Assembly (NCBI GenBank): GCA_030437565.1
Contig: CP129291.1
Coordinates: 3,348,001-3,412,000, forward strand
Origin: Terrilactibacillus sp. S3-3
GTDB taxonomy: Bacteria > Bacillota > Bacilli > Bacillales > Sporolactobacillaceae
Direction: 5' to 3'
DNA length: 64,000 nt
Under the pieces are notes generated by a model. That model had not been told where the DNA came from. It worked only from the letters and a program-made list of their open reading frames with translations, and did not search any database. A program made the translations under genes and the position numbers. Every line of letters starts with the position of its first letter. The stretch's first letter is position 1. Below are positions 61,837 through 64,000 of this stretch, piece after piece.

Positions 61837-62129
61837 TTAGCCGTTAATTTGTCCGGCAATGTGTTCGTCGGTTTCTTCCAATGCGTTGGCCGTCTTGGCA
61901 AGCTGAGCATCGATATCTTCCAGCAGCTGCTGCATTTGTTGAAAAGACGGTCTTAATCTTTCATATTGATCTTTGAACCCCGGCTCGATGCCCCTTCCCA
62001 TACTTGCGCCAGTTCATTTATCATCCCGTCCAAACGGCCGATGAGTTCCCCGGTATTGGATGCCTCTTGTCCGTATTTTGCCGCAAAGCTGCGCAGCTCC
62101 TCCGGTGTAAGCCTGATTTGTCCTGCCAT
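61837..62129 (-). CDS. WXG100-family protein (EsxA/YukE type), one frameshift
   Basis: Small helical-hairpin substrate/partner of type VII secretion. Reading MAGQIRLTPEELRSFAAKYG, then ASNTGELIGRLDGMINELAQ, VWEGAS (the WxG turn at the middle), and after a shift near 61990 GFKDQYERLRPSFQQMQQLL then EDIDAQLAKTANALEETDEH and IAGQING. Length 96-97 aa and the position of WEG are exactly as expected. Start at 62129 behind GGGAGG. First gene of the cluster. No FtsK/SpoIIIE-type EssC gene is in the window. Confidence 0.87.
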
Positions 62130-62480
62130 TTACAAAACCTCCCAAAAATATATAGTCAATCCACTTATAAAAAGTGTGATTTCCACGCCGCTCTTTACAA
62201 TTTCTTAACAGTGATTTCAAAATATTAAAAATATAGTAGGTACAATGGCCCCCAATTAATATCCTAATATGTAAACTTTTTCCTAATCCATCACTTTTAT
62301 TATAAAGATTTCAGTCTCCCAAAAAAAACATAAGAAATACCTGTTTTTTTGCCACAATATATTTTTTTTATTGGTGATTAGACATTTTTCGACAAGGGCC
62401 CAGGGACTTTCTTACCAAAAGATTTTCTCAATGAAGCATTAGAAAAAATGGAATTTTTCAGCACTTAGAGCCTTTTTAAC
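62130..62480. other. Intergenic region upstream of WXG100
   Basis: AT-rich, no gene. Contains the WXG100 promoter by position, but I cannot fix the boxes. Confidence 0.4.
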
Positions 62481-62486
62481 AAAAAC

Positions 62487-62536
62487 AAAAAAGTCATCCA
62501 CTTCGACTTGCGTATCTGAGTGGATGACTTTTTGTG
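62487..62536 (-). terminator. Terminator of the aminotransferase gene
   Basis: AAAAAGTCATCCACTT / AGTGGATGACTTTTT stem with a 15-base loop, U-tracts in both directions. Confidence 0.8.
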
Positions 62537-62657
62537 CTTTACTAATACTTTTGATTCCTTCTGTTGGCACAGCCGCACCAACTGATTTTATTTTCAAGCT
62601 TCGTGCCTTTTACTTTACAGGTCCGAGCTTTTGAAAACATAGCTGCTTTCGATATTC

Positions 62658-64000
<1,343 letters not shown>

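Overview
The window looks like a chromosome segment of a low-to-mid GC Firmicute of the order Bacillales. Support comes from a bacillithiol-type YojF/BshB2 pair, a QoxABCD-type aa3 quinol oxidase, a CcpA/HPr-style PTS with a fruRKA cluster, PbpC-like PBP, YfmR/Uup-type ABC-F, HelD, LytS/LytTR, YhgE/Pip and a WXG100 protein. Strong AGGAGG ribosome binding sites and many U-tract hairpin terminators fit the same group. I cannot name the genus; Sporolactobacillaceae-like is only a guess.

Layout: 1-390 end of an ABC-2 permease; 890-1774 lipoprotein polysaccharide deacetylase; 2093-2786 uracil-DNA glycosylase; 2848-4515 5'-nucleotidase-family phosphatase; 5000-7018 penicillin-binding protein; 7260-12844 (minus) a fructose operon fruR-fruK-fruA-(ptsH remnant)-ptsI; 13117-25543 (minus) THREE consecutive complete qox operons for cytochrome aa3 quinol oxidase, each with its own promoter region and terminator; 25841-26733 NlpC/P60-LysM hydrolase; 27399-28357 MsrAB; 28715-29730 yojF-bshB2; 29928-30910 quinone oxidoreductase; 31246-32534 HI0933-type flavoprotein; 32917-33549 FAH-family hydrolase; 33588-36319 a TetR regulator divergent from an ABC exporter; 36390-38593 GH36 alpha-galactosidase; 38760-39140 an 18 x 21-bp tandem array; 39196-41112 ABC-F; 41248-42146 EamA transporter; 42235-44615 HelD; 45259-45654 unknown protein; 45832-46173 CHY zinc finger; 46641-47381 glycerophosphodiesterase; 47567-52125 CstA-type transporter with LytS/LytTR two-component system (BtsT/BtsSR-like); 52234-53492 M20 peptidase; 53529-54014 YbaK; 54617-57090 YhgE/Pip membrane protein; 57350-62129 a WXG100-linked cluster (WXG100, glycine-rich hydrophobic protein, membrane protein, AAA+ ATPase, TPR protein, membrane protein); 62658-64000 class-III aminotransferase.

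The most unusual items are the triplicated quinol oxidase operon, the WXG100/AAA+/TPR/glycine-rich cluster (my best candidate for an undescribed system, probably type VII secretion related), the ptsH gene whose 5' half, including the active-site His, has been replaced by a hairpin resembling a local repeat family, and the 21-bp array.

A caution applies to the whole annotation. Nearly every gene longer than about 600 bp is broken by one to five single-base or two-base shifts, often at homopolymers of 6 to 12 bases, while the protein continues in another frame with its family motifs intact. This is what uncorrected long-read indel errors look like. I therefore annotate each such gene as one CDS spanning all frames and state where the breaks fall. 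Only the ptsH remnant and a duplicated fragment near 60.1 kb are called pseudogenes, because sequence is missing there.
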